A stretch of DNA of 23,428 nt from Candidatus Gastranaerophilales bacterium (GTDB lineage: Bacteria > Cyanobacteriota > Vampirovibrionia > Gastranaerophilales > Gastranaerophilaceae). The position numbers and the translations under genes are program-made. The notes beneath the pieces were generated by a model. The model saw only the letters and a program-made list of their open reading frames with translations. It was not told the DNA's origin and ran no database searches. This document shows positions 5,080 through 13,573 of the stretch, in pieces. Location: the NCBI GenBank assembly GCA_947625445.1, contig CANQOM010000010.1:1-23428 (forward strand), read 5' to 3'. Numbering within the stretch: the first letter of the stretch is position 1; each line of letters begins with the position of its first letter.

Positions 5080-7911
5080 ATGACAGAGAGTACTAAAAAG
5101 GATTATAAAGACAGTATAAATTTACCGAAAACAACGCTCGAGATGAGAGCTAATGCAATTACGAAAGAACCTCAAACTCAAAAATTTTGGGAAGATAATA
5201 AGATATATGAAAAAAGTTTAGAAAATAAAGATAAGACAAATAAATTTATCTTACATGACGGACCTCCATATTTAAGTTCTGCAAAAATCCACGTTGGAAC
5301 TGCTTTAAATAAAATTTTAAAAGATATTATTATTAAATATAAATCACAAAGAGGATATTACGCTCCATATGTACCGGGCTATGATGCACATGGATTACCA
5401 ATAGAAAATGCCGTAGTAAAAACAATAAAAGGCGGAAGAGAATCATTAACCGCAGGAGAATTAAGAGCTAAATGCCGTGAATTTGCGCTCGAAAACTTAA
5501 AAGGTCAAGAAGCTGAATTTAAAAGACTGGGTGTTTGGGGTAATTGGGAAAATCCTTATTTAACTATTAAACCCGATTTTGAAGCTGAACAAATCAGAGT
5601 ATTCGGTGAAATGTATAAAAAAGGTTATATTCAAAAAGGTTTAAAACCTGTTTATTGGTGTGCTTCTTGTGAAACAGCTCTTGCAGAAGCAGAAGTGGAA
5701 TATGCTGACCATACTTCAACAAGTATATACGTTCGTTTTAAATTTAATGAAGATGATAAAAACAAAGTTTATAATCTTACAAATTTAAAAGAAAATAAAG
5801 ATTTATATGTTGTTATTTGGACAACAACTCCCTGGACAATTCCATCCAACCTTGCAGTGTGTTTAAATGCAAGACTTGAGTATAGTATTTTTGAATATCA
5901 AAATGAAAACTACATAGTTGCAACAGAGTTGTTGAAAAATTTCTTAAATGATGTAAATTGGCAAGAATCTGATATAAAAGTTCTTGCAACATTAAAAGGT
6001 GCAGAACTTGAGAATATGAATGTATTTCATCCTTTATATAACAGAGAAAGTAAAGTTATATTAGGTGACCACGTTACTTTAGATGCAGGTACGGGATGTG
6101 TTCATACTGCACCCGGGCATGGTTTAGAGGACTGGGAAGTATGTCAGAAATATTCTATTCCGACATTTTCTCCTTTAGATTCCAAAGGTATCTGGCAAAA
6201 GTCTGATATGTTTGATGATGCTGATTTAATTGGGGTGCCGTATTACAAGGGTAACGAAATAGTTATACAAAAATTAGAAGATAAAAAAGCATTACTTGCT
6301 AAAGCTGATATAACACACAGTTATCCTCATTGCTGGAGATGTAAAAAACCTGTTATATATAGAGCTACAGACCAATGGTTTGTAAAAGTTGATATGTTTA
6401 AAAAACAAACACTTGATGAAATAAAAAAAGTTAAATGGATACCTGCTGCAGGTGAAACCAGAATTTCAAATATGGTTGAAAACCGTTCCGATTGGTGTAT
6501 ATCCCGTCAAAGAGCGTGGGGTGTGCCTATTCCTGTATTTTACTGTGAAGATTGCTCAGAAGTTATTGTTAATGATGAAACAATTAATCATATAGCAGAA
6601 ATTTTTGAAAAAGAAAGTTCTGACGCATGGGTAAATCACTCGGTAGAAGAACTTATGCCAAAGGGATTTAAATGTCCGAAATGTGGTGGTGTACATTTCA
6701 GAAAAGAAACAGATATAATGGATGTTTGGTTTGATTCGGGAGTAACACACAGAGCCGTTGTTCAAAAGAGAAAAGACGAATTGGGTGATTTGCCTGTTGA
6801 AATGTATTTAGAAGGTTCCGATCAACACAGAGGCTGGTTCCAGTCATCACTTTTAACTTCAATAGCTACAACAGGAAAGGCTCCTTATAAAACAGTTTTA
6901 ACTCATGGTTTTGTATTTGGCGAAGACGGCAGAAAGATGTCTAAGTCATTAGGAAACTATATTAGACCTGATGATATTATTAAAAATTACGGTGCTGATA
7001 TTTTAAGATTATGGGCAGCTTCTGTTGATTACAGAAATGATACCAAAATAGGTGATAATATTATAAAACAATTGGCTGAAATCTTTAAAAAGACAAGAAA
7101 TACCGCAAGATTTTTACTCGGTAATTTGTTTGATTTTGACCCTAGAGAGAATTATGTTCAGTATGAGAACTTAAAAGCTATCGATAAATTTGCGCTTCAT
7201 AAGTTGAATACTCTAATTGAAAATGTGACGGAAGCATTTGACGCATATGAATTTTACAGATATTTTCAATATCTTCAAAATTTTGCTGCGGTTGATTTGA
7301 GTTCATTCTATTTAGATATTGTAAAAGACAGATTATATACAAGCGGTAAAAATTCACTTTCACGCCGTGCTTGTCAAACAGTACTATATGAAATAGCTCA
7401 AGCATTAACAAGAATATTAGTTCCTGTTATGCCTCACCAAGCAGAAGATATATGGCAAAATACACCTGAATGTCAAAGAGACGGTTTAGAAAGTATATTA
7501 CTTTCCAAGTGGCCAAAAGTTCAACCTAATTGGAATAATCCTGAACTCGATGAAGAATTTACTCAAATTTTAAAAGTTCGTGAAATTGTTACTAAAGCTA
7601 TTGAACCGTTAAGAGCAGATAAAAAAATCGGTAGTTCACTTGAAACTGCTGTTTATATTACTGGTGGTAATCAGGAATTGCTTAAAAAATACGAAAATGA
7701 ACTTTGTAATATATTTATTACATCACAAGCTTTTGCAGTTACGGAAAAACCCAATGATATATTAAATGAATACGAAGAAGACGGATATATTGTATATGTT
7801 ACAAAAGCAATGGGCGAAAAATGTGAACGATGCTGGAAATATAGACCGTTAGGCAATCATGAAGGTTATGATACTATTTGTGATGATTGTTATGAAGCAA
7901 TATGTGAATAA
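5080..7911 (+). CDS. ileS: Isoleucyl-tRNA synthetase
   Basis: Class I synthetase that charges tRNA-Ile and edits mischarged valine. From the ATG at 5080 it has 943 residues, the normal length of the bacterial form. The nucleotide loop is HVGT (71-74) in place of HIGH. KMSKS is intact at 619-623. The editing (CP1) domain has TTPWTIPSN and the GLEDW aspartate region. Internal zinc-type pairs (CASC, and later CEDC with CPKC) and the C-terminal zinc ribbon (CERC at 915-918, CDDC at 934-937) are present. A GTG at 5071 would add three residues, but AGGTGG (5069-5074) sits at ideal distance from the ATG at 5080, so I take the ATG. Terminator at 7956-7984. No T-box leader is visible upstream. Confidence 0.97.
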   Translation: MTESTKKDYKDSINLPKTTLEMRANAITKEPQTQKFWEDNKIYEKSLENKDKTNKFILHDGPPYLSSAKIHVGTALNKILKDIIIKYKSQRGYYAPYVPGYDAHGLPIENAVVKTIKGGRESLTAGELRAKCREFALENLKGQEAEFKRLGVWGNWENPYLTIKPDFEAEQIRVFGEMYKKGYIQKGLKPVYWCASCETALAEAEVEYADHTSTSIYVRFKFNEDDKNKVYNLTNLKENKDLYVVIWTTTPWTIPSNLAVCLNARLEYSIFEYQNENYIVATELLKNFLNDVNWQESDIKVLATLKGAELENMNVFHPLYNRESKVILGDHVTLDAGTGCVHTAPGHGLEDWEVCQKYSIPTFSPLDSKGIWQKSDMFDDADLIGVPYYKGNEIVIQKLEDKKALLAKADITHSYPHCWRCKKPVIYRATDQWFVKVDMFKKQTLDEIKKVKWIPAAGETRISNMVENRSDWCISRQRAWGVPIPVFYCEDCSEVIVNDETINHIAEIFEKESSDAWVNHSVEELMPKGFKCPKCGGVHFRKETDIMDVWFDSGVTHRAVVQKRKDELGDLPVEMYLEGSDQHRGWFQSSLLTSIATTGKAPYKTVLTHGFVFGEDGRKMSKSLGNYIRPDDIIKNYGADILRLWAASVDYRNDTKIGDNIIKQLAEIFKKTRNTARFLLGNLFDFDPRENYVQYENLKAIDKFALHKLNTLIENVTEAFDAYEFYRYFQYLQNFAAVDLSSFYLDIVKDRLYTSGKNSLSRRACQTVLYEIAQALTRILVPVMPHQAEDIWQNTPECQRDGLESILLSKWPKVQPNWNNPELDEEFTQILKVREIVTKAIEPLRADKKIGSSLETAVYITGGNQELLKKYENELCNIFITSQAFAVTEKPNDILNEYEEDGYIVYVTKAMGEKCERCWKYRPLGNHEGYDTICDDCYEAICE

Positions 7912-7915
7912 ATAT

Positions 7916-7947
7916 TGTCTGAGTAAGTTTGAGACACCAGATTAAAT
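7916..7947 (+). repeat. Dispersed intergenic repeat, copy C
   Basis: Head TGTCTGAGTAAGTTT at 7916-7930 and tail GACACCAGATTAAAT at 7933-7947, the most compact and best-kept copy. It starts four bases after the ileS stop codon and ends just before the terminator. TGTCT and AGACA within it could form a weak 5-base stem. Confidence 0.75.
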
Positions 7948-7955
7948 AAAAATTA

Positions 7956-7984
7956 AATAGTCGCCATTTTGGCGGCTATTTTTT
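7956..7984. terminator. Rho-independent terminator between ileS and gshA, likely bidirectional
   Basis: AATAGTCGCC (7956-7965), loop ATTTT (7966-7970) and GGCGGCTATT (7971-7980) form a 10-base-pair stem with one G-T wobble, followed by a T run (7979-7984). The minus strand also has a T-rich tail. It would end ileS transcripts on the + strand and gshB-gshA transcripts on the minus strand. The gshA stop codon (7976-7978) lies inside the stem. Confidence 0.85.
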
Positions 7985-9259
7985 ATTAAATTCATCTATA
8001 ATGTTGCAAGCGGGCATGCGTTTATTTGAAATATATTCAAAAGCAGGTTCAAGATATTTTTCTTCATCCTGTTTTATAGATTTTAAACTGTAATATGAAA
8101 TATTAAAAAATTCATTAATAAAATCAATAATACAAATATTTTTAATTTTAGCATTAATACCGTGAACAGGTGCATCTAATCTTAATTTCATAAAATCTTC
8201 ATAGCTATATTTTGATAAAATGCTTTGAATTTCGTCTAAAGCATCAGAATTGTATATAATACCTTTCCAAAAAGCAGGAACAGAAAGTGTCATTATTAAA
8301 TTTTGAGCATCATGATTTCTTATTTCAATATAACTTTTTAATCTTACATCAGGAAAATAAAGACTAATATGGTTTAACCAGTCTGATAAATCAACATTCA
8401 TACCGTTAAAACCGTTTAACATAAATTCTCTAAATGTTATATCAGTGTATAAATAATTATTACCTCTTTGAATAAAAATCATAGGAATATCTAAAAGATT
8501 TTCCACGTAATCTGAAAATGAATAATTTAAATCCTTGTCAAAAAGTTTTTTACTGATAAATCCACATCTTTGTTCATCTACATTTAGCCAGGAATTAGCT
8601 CTGAATGACATGAAACCTGATAGTTTACCTGCCCTTACAGGTGAATTTGAATATAATGCACTTATAAAAGGACTCATTTTAAGAGCTACAGAAAGTTTTT
8701 TGATGGCATCGTCTTGTGTTTTGTAATCAAAGTTTACTTGAATACCTGCAGTTTCTCTCATCATTACAAAAGGTGTTAGTTTTTTTGTAGGGAGGTATTT
8801 AGTCATATATTCATAGCGTTTTTTAGGTATGATATTAATATTTTCATAGGTTGATAAAGGTTGAATACCTGAATTTAAGATACTGGCACCGATTTTTTCT
8901 GCGAAAGTATCAAGCTTTTTATAAAAATCACTAAGCTTCAAATCAATTTCTTTAATAGTTTTTAAAGGTTTGAGGCTGAGTTCTGTTTGACTACCCGGTT
9001 CAAGAGTAATCATTCCTATATCACTTCTTAAAGAAATTAAATTATCATTTTCATAAATTTTTTCCCAGCCATCATTTGCAAAATCATTTAAAATATTTAC
9101 AATGTCATTGTATTGAACTGCTTTTAGATTATTTTTATAAATTAATAGTTTTTCGGATTCTACTCCGATTTTTTCATCAAGTTTACATCCGTCAAAAAAA
9201 ACTTTTGTAAGTTGGCTTTTATCTGTAATAATTTGTGAATTGTTATTTGTTAAAAGCAT
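7976..9259 (-). CDS. gshA: Glutamate-cysteine ligase, GCS2 family
   Basis: First step of glutathione synthesis in the cytoplasm: ATP-dependent joining of glutamate and cysteine into gamma-glutamylcysteine. The 427-residue protein matches the GCS2 family (plant, cyanobacterial and many proteobacterial enzymes) and not the E. coli type. Signals are TLEPGSQTELSLKPL (ATP/glutamate-binding region), RETAGIQVNFDY, and KSYIEIRNHDAQ, which corresponds to the conserved R-S-Y-I-E-x-R segment. The gene follows gshB and its start overlaps the end of gshB by 17 bases, so the two are co-translated. Its stop codon lies in the terminator stem shared with ileS. No odd truncation is seen. Confidence is a little below that for gshB because the family is diverse (EgtA and related ligases share the fold), but the pairing with gshB supports the call. 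Confidence 0.88.
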   Translation of the reverse strand: MLLTNNNSQIITDKSQLTKVFFDGCKLDEKIGVESEKLLIYKNNLKAVQYNDIVNILNDFANDGWEKIYENDNLISLRSDIGMITLEPGSQTELSLKPLKTIKEIDLKLSDFYKKLDTFAEKIGASILNSGIQPLSTYENINIIPKKRYEYMTKYLPTKKLTPFVMMRETAGIQVNFDYKTQDDAIKKLSVALKMSPFISALYSNSPVRAGKLSGFMSFRANSWLNVDEQRCGFISKKLFDKDLNYSFSDYVENLLDIPMIFIQRGNNYLYTDITFREFMLNGFNGMNVDLSDWLNHISLYFPDVRLKSYIEIRNHDAQNLIMTLSVPAFWKGIIYNSDALDEIQSILSKYSYEDFMKLRLDAPVHGINAKIKNICIIDFINEFFNISYYSLKSIKQDEEKYLEPAFEYISNKRMPACNIIDEFNKK

Positions 9260-10235
9260 AAATCCTATCTTTCGAGAAGTGTTTTTGAATCATTTCTTCA
9301 AGATACATCATTATTTTATCTTCAAAATGTATATTATAATTTTGGTTAATTTCTCTTATAAAATAACATGGACTTGTAATATTAATTTCAATAACTTTTT
9401 CATTAATAACATCAAGACCTGTAAGATATAATCCACGTTTAGCTAATTGACAAGCAATTTTTTGTGCCATATTTTTTTCATTTTCGGAAAGATGAGTTTT
9501 TCTGAAAAATTTATCCTGATGAATGGAAAATTTAAAATTGTTATCTCCTGGAAGTTTTTGTATACATTCATCCAAAACAGTTTCGCCGATAATAAGAACT
9601 CTTTTATCTCCATATTGTGCTTCAGACAAATATTTTTGAACCATAACAGGAGTTTTTCCGTCTTGTGTCATCGAATTTATAATAGTTAAAAGATTTTTAT
9701 CCTGATAATTTAAATAATATACCCCGCTTCCAAAACATCTGTTTAAAGGTTTAAGTATAGCTTCTTTATTTTCTTCAACAAAATTTAGAATTAAATCATT
9801 AGATGAAGATACTATATTTTTTGGCGCAAATTCAGGAAAACAGTTTACATGTAGTTTTTCATTAAAGTTTTTAATTTCTCTTGGGTCGTTAATTAATAAA
9901 GTTTTATTTCTGTCAACATAATCAAATACATAACAAGCACTGATATAATCAATATTAACAGGCGGGTCGGGACGAAAAAATACAACATCAAAATTGTTTA
10001 TTAGGTTTTTATTTATCTGTTTATTATAAAATATATTTTCATTTTTTAAATATGTTTCCCTTGAAAATACACACCCTTTTGCATTTTCTATAAATAAATC
10101 ACCTTTAATACTTATATTAACTTTATAATCACGTTTCAAAAATTCTTTTATAAGCCAGAAATTAGTGACTAAATCATTAAATTCAAAATATTTTAATTCT
10201 AATTCATCAATAATAAATAAAATGTTTTTCGACAT
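9243..10235 (-). CDS. gshB: Glutathione synthetase
   Basis: Second step of glutathione synthesis: adds glycine to gamma-glutamylcysteine using ATP. The 330 residues cover the prokaryotic GshB layout: an N-terminal domain with FFRPDPPVNIDYI, then NDPREIKNFNEKLHV, and an ATP-grasp domain with AILKPLNRCFGSGVYYL, YGDKRVLIIGE, LTGLDVI and the metal-binding EINITSP near the C-terminus. The E. coli enzyme is 316 residues, so this is full length. The start ATG (10233-10235) has AAAGGGG a few bases upstream. gshB is first in the operon and overlaps gshA by 17 bases. The order gshB-gshA, with the second enzyme encoded first, gives both steps from one transcript. Confidence 0.94.
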   Translation of the reverse strand: MSKNILFIIDELELKYFEFNDLVTNFWLIKEFLKRDYKVNISIKGDLFIENAKGCVFSRETYLKNENIFYNKQINKNLINNFDVVFFRPDPPVNIDYISACYVFDYVDRNKTLLINDPREIKNFNEKLHVNCFPEFAPKNIVSSSNDLILNFVEENKEAILKPLNRCFGSGVYYLNYQDKNLLTIINSMTQDGKTPVMVQKYLSEAQYGDKRVLIIGETVLDECIQKLPGDNNFKFSIHQDKFFRKTHLSENEKNMAQKIACQLAKRGLYLTGLDVINEKVIEINITSPCYFIREINQNYNIHFEDKIMMYLEEMIQKHFSKDRIYAFNK

Positions 10236-10257
10236 ATAATGCCCCTTTTCATCTTTA

Positions 10258-10285
10258 AGCGTATCACTTAAAATAAATTTTTCAA
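10258..10285 (-). promoter_or_regulatory. Possible gshB-gshA promoter
   Basis: On the minus strand, TTGAAA (10280-10285), a 16-base spacer, then TACGCT (10258-10263) preceded by TGA, giving an extended -10 form (TGATACGCT). The -10 is a poor match by itself. It is the best candidate in the 100-base gap that also serves the divergent YqaA-like gene. Confidence 0.35.
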
Positions 10286-10320
10286 ATACAAAAGAGTTAG
10301 TCTTTCAGAGGAAAATTTCG

Positions 10321-10329
10321 TGATAAAAT
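10321..10329 (+). promoter_or_regulatory. Possible extended -10 promoter of the YqaA-like gene
   Basis: TGATAAAAT at 10321-10329 matches the extended -10 pattern; no good -35 is present (TCTTTC at 10301-10306 would be at 17-base spacing). The transcript would start at about 10336, exactly at the ATG, which would make the message leaderless. No ribosome binding site precedes that ATG, in keeping with this. Confidence 0.4.
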
Positions 10330-10335
10330 AAAAGT

Positions 10336-10914
10336 ATGCACGATTTAATAATAATAATGAAAGAATTTTTTCAGTCGATGGGGATACAAGGATTAGCCTT
10401 GAACTCTTTTATAGAGAGTTTTTTTCTTGTGCCTCCGCCTGATTTTTTATTAATTTCAATGGATTTAACCAATCCGGAAAAATCATTGTTTTATGCATTA
10501 ATTTGTACTATAGCGTCAGCTCTTGGCGGAATGGTTGGATATGCCATAGGATATTGGGGCGGAAGACCTGCTTTTAATTGGTTCTTTAGAAAAGGCGGTA
10601 AAGAAAAATTTGAATCTGTTGAAAAATTGTATAATCAATATGGCTCATTGGCAGTATTCTTTTCTGCTTTTACTCCGATTCCATATAAAGTTTTTACTAT
10701 TGCAAGCGGAATTTTAAATATGAATTTTTTTAAGTTCATGCTTGCCAGTTTTTTTGGAAGAGGATTAAGATTTTTTATTGTCAGCATTGTTTTGATGCTT
10801 TTCGGTGAATCTATTAAACAATATATTGAACTTGTGATTATAGGTGTTACTGTAGTTATAATTTTATTTTTTGTTATCCTTTATAAAAAAAGAAAATCTT
10901 TTATTAAACATTGA
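10336..10914 (+). CDS. YqaA/DedA-type membrane protein (VTT domain)
   Basis: Inner-membrane protein of the DedA/SNARE-associated superfamily, YqaA-like branch; members with known roles move lipids across the membrane or support envelope stability. The 192 residues hold several hydrophobic segments. The VTT-domain core is visible: a re-entrant-type start (IESFFLVPPPDFLLI, about residues 24-38), a glycine-rich helix (GGMVGYAIGYWGGRPA, about 64-79), and the signature FTPIPYKVFTIASGIL followed by FFGRGLRFF. The FTPIPYK form is typical of the YqaA branch and lacks the first Arg of the classic DedA motif. It lies 100 bases upstream of the tolC-like gene on the same strand, but that gene appears to have its own promoter. 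Substrate unknown. Confidence 0.85.
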   Translation: MHDLIIIMKEFFQSMGIQGLALNSFIESFFLVPPPDFLLISMDLTNPEKSLFYALICTIASALGGMVGYAIGYWGGRPAFNWFFRKGGKEKFESVEKLYNQYGSLAVFFSAFTPIPYKVFTIASGILNMNFFKFMLASFFGRGLRFFIVSIVLMLFGESIKQYIELVIIGVTVVIILFFVILYKKRKSFIKH

Positions 10915-10967
10915 ACTATTTCAATATAGAATCGTTATAGAAAATGTAATATAGTATTATTAACTGA

Positions 10968-10995
10968 TTGTACAAGTTTTAAAGTAAATTATAAT
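10968..10995 (+). promoter_or_regulatory. Promoter of the tolC-macA-macB operon
   Basis: TTGTAC (10968-10973) and a perfect TATAAT (10990-10995) with a 16-base spacer. Transcription would start near 11002, leaving about 13 bases before the ATG at 11015. This leader has no purine-rich ribosome binding site. Confidence 0.6.
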
Positions 10996-11014
10996 AATAA
11001 AAAAATTGATAATT

Positions 11015-12436
11015 ATGAAAAGATATTTAAAAATACTTATAATAATCATTATATTTGGATTTATTTCCACTATAAGGGCAGAAGCAATAGAGGAAATAAC
11101 AAAAGGTGCAACACTTTCGTTGGAAGATTGTATACACTTAGCGATTCAAAACAGTTATGATATAGAAATTGCAAAACAGTATGTTGAAATGTATGATGCA
11201 AGAGTAGGTCAGAGTAAGGCGAGTTATTTTCCGTCAATCGGTGCAAGCTTTGGCAGTGATTTTGCAAATACAGAAACAAAATATCGTTCTTCAAATAGAA
11301 AAAATTTTTCGGCACAAATAGGGCTTAATCAGTTGATATACAGTTTCGGAAAAGTTTTTTCACAAGTAAAAATGCAAAAATTTTATAAAATAGCTGCTGA
11401 ATATGATTTAGATGCAACAATTTTAGATACTGTTAATAATGTCAAATCTGCGTATTACGGTGTACTTGCGGCTAAAGCAAATATTGATATTCAAAGAGCT
11501 AATGTATTAGTTAATGAAAGACAATATAACAGAACGAAAGCATTTTTTGACGAAGGTCTTGTTTCTAAAATTGATTTAGTTAACCAAGAAGTTTATTTAA
11601 GTGATGCTAAAATTAATCTTGTAAATGCTGAAAATTTATATCAAAATTCAATAATCCTTTTAAACAATGCAATGTTTGTAGTTAGTGCACCTGATTATCA
11701 AATAGAAAATACCGAAACTTTCAATTTTAAAGATAATTATGCTGAAGTCAATCTTGTAAATATAGCTAATACAACGACAAAAGAAGATGGTACAATTGAA
11801 CCAAAAGATGCGGTTTTAACTATGCAGGTAGAAAAAACCGATATTTTAGAAAATTATAAATTTACAAAATACCCTTATACACTCAAAGAATCCATAGACC
11901 GTGCATATAAAAACCGTCCTGATTTATTATCAATGATAGCTACTCAAGATGCGGTTAATGAAGCTTTGAAATATTCAAAAAGAGAATATTTCCCTGATTT
12001 AACCGGTTCTGTAGGTTATAACTGGCAAAATAATACCTTTTATTCGTCAAACGGAGTAACATTAGGAGCATATATTTCAACGAATAATTTAAATTTTATG
12101 GAAACTAAATTAAGAATTAAAGAAAATAAATCTCAACTTGAAATTGCAAAAAAGAATGTTGAATCAATAAAACAGAAAATATATTTTGAGGTACAAAGTG
12201 CTTATATAAATATGATTCAGCTTGAAAAAAATATTCCTTTAATGCAGACAAAAGTTAAACAAACTCTTGAAAACTATGAACTTGCCGATGCAAGATATGA
12301 AGTAGGATTGGGGAATTTTATTGAACTTCAAGATGCTAAAGAAAACTATAATAATGCACAAAGAGATTATGTACAGAATATTTACAATTATAATGTTGCC
12401 TTGACCAATTTACAAACCGCTATGGGAGAAAAATAA
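11015..12436 (+). CDS. TolC-like outer-membrane efflux channel
   Basis: Outer-membrane factor of a three-part efflux or secretion system. It forms a trimeric channel that docks on a periplasmic adaptor. A signal peptide is clear at the start (MKRYLKILIIIIIFGFISTIRA, cleavage likely after the RAEA region). Then come two related halves, each beginning with a conserved helix: TLSLEDCIHLAIQNSYDIEIA, and later YTLKESIDRAYKNRPDL. Each half has coiled-coil segments, and the C-terminal one (LADARYEVGLGNFIELQDA) is the usual TolC-family signature. Length is 473 residues, normal for the family. A TTG at 11006 would add three residues; I prefer the ATG at 11015 because the signal peptide begins with Met-Lys-Arg there. 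The stop overlaps the adaptor's ATG (TAATG, 12434-12438), so the genes are translationally coupled. The specific substrate is not evident. Confidence 0.9.
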   Translation: MKRYLKILIIIIIFGFISTIRAEAIEEITKGATLSLEDCIHLAIQNSYDIEIAKQYVEMYDARVGQSKASYFPSIGASFGSDFANTETKYRSSNRKNFSAQIGLNQLIYSFGKVFSQVKMQKFYKIAAEYDLDATILDTVNNVKSAYYGVLAAKANIDIQRANVLVNERQYNRTKAFFDEGLVSKIDLVNQEVYLSDAKINLVNAENLYQNSIILLNNAMFVVSAPDYQIENTETFNFKDNYAEVNLVNIANTTTKEDGTIEPKDAVLTMQVEKTDILENYKFTKYPYTLKESIDRAYKNRPDLLSMIATQDAVNEALKYSKREYFPDLTGSVGYNWQNNTFYSSNGVTLGAYISTNNLNFMETKLRIKENKSQLEIAKKNVESIKQKIYFEVQSAYINMIQLEKNIPLMQTKVKQTLENYELADARYEVGLGNFIELQDAKENYNNAQRDYVQNIYNYNVALTNLQTAMGEK

Positions 12437-13572
12437 TGAAGAGAATAATTATACCGATACTGGTAATATTAATTATAGCATTGCCGTTTATATTTATGAA
12501 AAAAGGTACAAAAGTTAAATATAAAACCGCACCGGTAAAAATAAGAACAATAACTCAAATAGTGGAAGCAACAGGAACAATTGAGCCTGTGAATACTGTG
12601 GATATAGGTTCTCAGGTATCGGGATTAATTAGTAATATTTATGTCGATTACAATTCAGAAGTAGAGAAAGGGCAATTATTGGCTCAAATAGATACATCTC
12701 TTTTTGAAGCCCAGCTTCAGCAAGCAACTGCCAATATTAATAATGCAAAGGCAACTTTAGCTAAAAATCAAGCGGTTTTAGATTATGACACAAAAACATA
12801 TAAACGATATAAAAATCTTTATGGCAGAAATCTTGTATCAAAAAATGATTTAGATTCGGCAGAATCTGCCTATAAATCTGACTTAGCACAAGTAGCTGCT
12901 GCAAAGGCATCAATAATGCAAGCACAAGCAAATTATGCAACGGCTTCAGCAAATATGAGATATACAAAGATAATATCTCCCGTGAAAGGGATTGTTATTT
13001 CAAAAGAAGTAGAAGTCGGACAGACCGTAGCTGCAAGCTTCCAAACTCCGACACTGTTTCAGGTAGCAGAAGATTTAACTAAAATGCGTATAGAAACAAG
13101 TGTATCAGAAGCAGATATTGGTAAAGTCAGAGAGGGGCAAGAGGTTGAATATACTCTTGACGGATATCCAGACAGTACGTTTTACGGTAAGGTCATACAA
13201 GTAAGATTATCTCCGACTACTGAATCTAATGTTGTAACATACACAGTAATTATCGAAGTTGAAAATAATGAAGGCAAATTAATGCCGGGTATGACTGCAA
13301 ATGTATCAATAATTACCGATAAAAAAGAGAATGTATTAACCGTTCCTAATGTTGCATTTAAGTTTACAACTGCCGATAATAAGCAAAAGTATGAACATAA
13401 AGGTATATGGATAGAAAAAAAAGGTAAACCGGTAAGGATAGATATAGAAACAGGTGTAAGCAATGATTCATATACTGAAATTATTACGAATGAAGTTAAA
13501 GAAGGCGACAAAGTATATGTCGGCAAAATATCAAACGGTAAAAAAGAACAAATGAGGATGCCAAGACTGTAA
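12436..13572 (+). CDS. macA: MacA-like periplasmic adaptor (RND/HlyD family)
   Basis: Membrane-fusion protein that links an inner-membrane exporter to the TolC-like channel. The 378 residues begin with an uncleaved membrane anchor (about residues 3-22). Next come the first half of the lipoyl domain (VEATGTIEPVNTVDIGSQVSG), a long coiled-coil hairpin (about 95-175, rich in Ala, Gln and Asn), and the lipoyl return strand (TKIISPVKGIVISKEVEVGQ). Beta-barrel and membrane-proximal domains follow, with GKLMPGMTANVSI. The layout matches MacA. The hairpin is of the long type that reaches the channel. The start overlaps the channel gene stop by one base, with GGGAG about eight bases upstream. The ATPase gene follows after one base. 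The exported compound (macrolide, peptide, lipoprotein or heme-like) cannot be read from the sequence. Confidence 0.88.
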   Translation: MKRIIIPILVILIIALPFIFMKKGTKVKYKTAPVKIRTITQIVEATGTIEPVNTVDIGSQVSGLISNIYVDYNSEVEKGQLLAQIDTSLFEAQLQQATANINNAKATLAKNQAVLDYDTKTYKRYKNLYGRNLVSKNDLDSAESAYKSDLAQVAAAKASIMQAQANYATASANMRYTKIISPVKGIVISKEVEVGQTVAASFQTPTLFQVAEDLTKMRIETSVSEADIGKVREGQEVEYTLDGYPDSTFYGKVIQVRLSPTTESNVVTYTVIIEVENNEGKLMPGMTANVSIITDKKENVLTVPNVAFKFTTADNKQKYEHKGIWIEKKGKPVRIDIETGVSNDSYTEIITNEVKEGDKVYVGKISNGKKEQMRMPRL

Positions 13573-13573
13573 T

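Noticed and set aside
7916..7947. Reading the intergenic repeat as a promoter (-35 CTGAGT, -10 TTAAAT)
   Set aside because: The spacing varies between copies (17 and 19 bases or more), and two full copies lie at convergent gene ends with no + strand gene to drive.
13182..13526. 114-codon open frame on the minus strand
   Set aside because: It is antisense to the macA-like gene, with no family resemblance.
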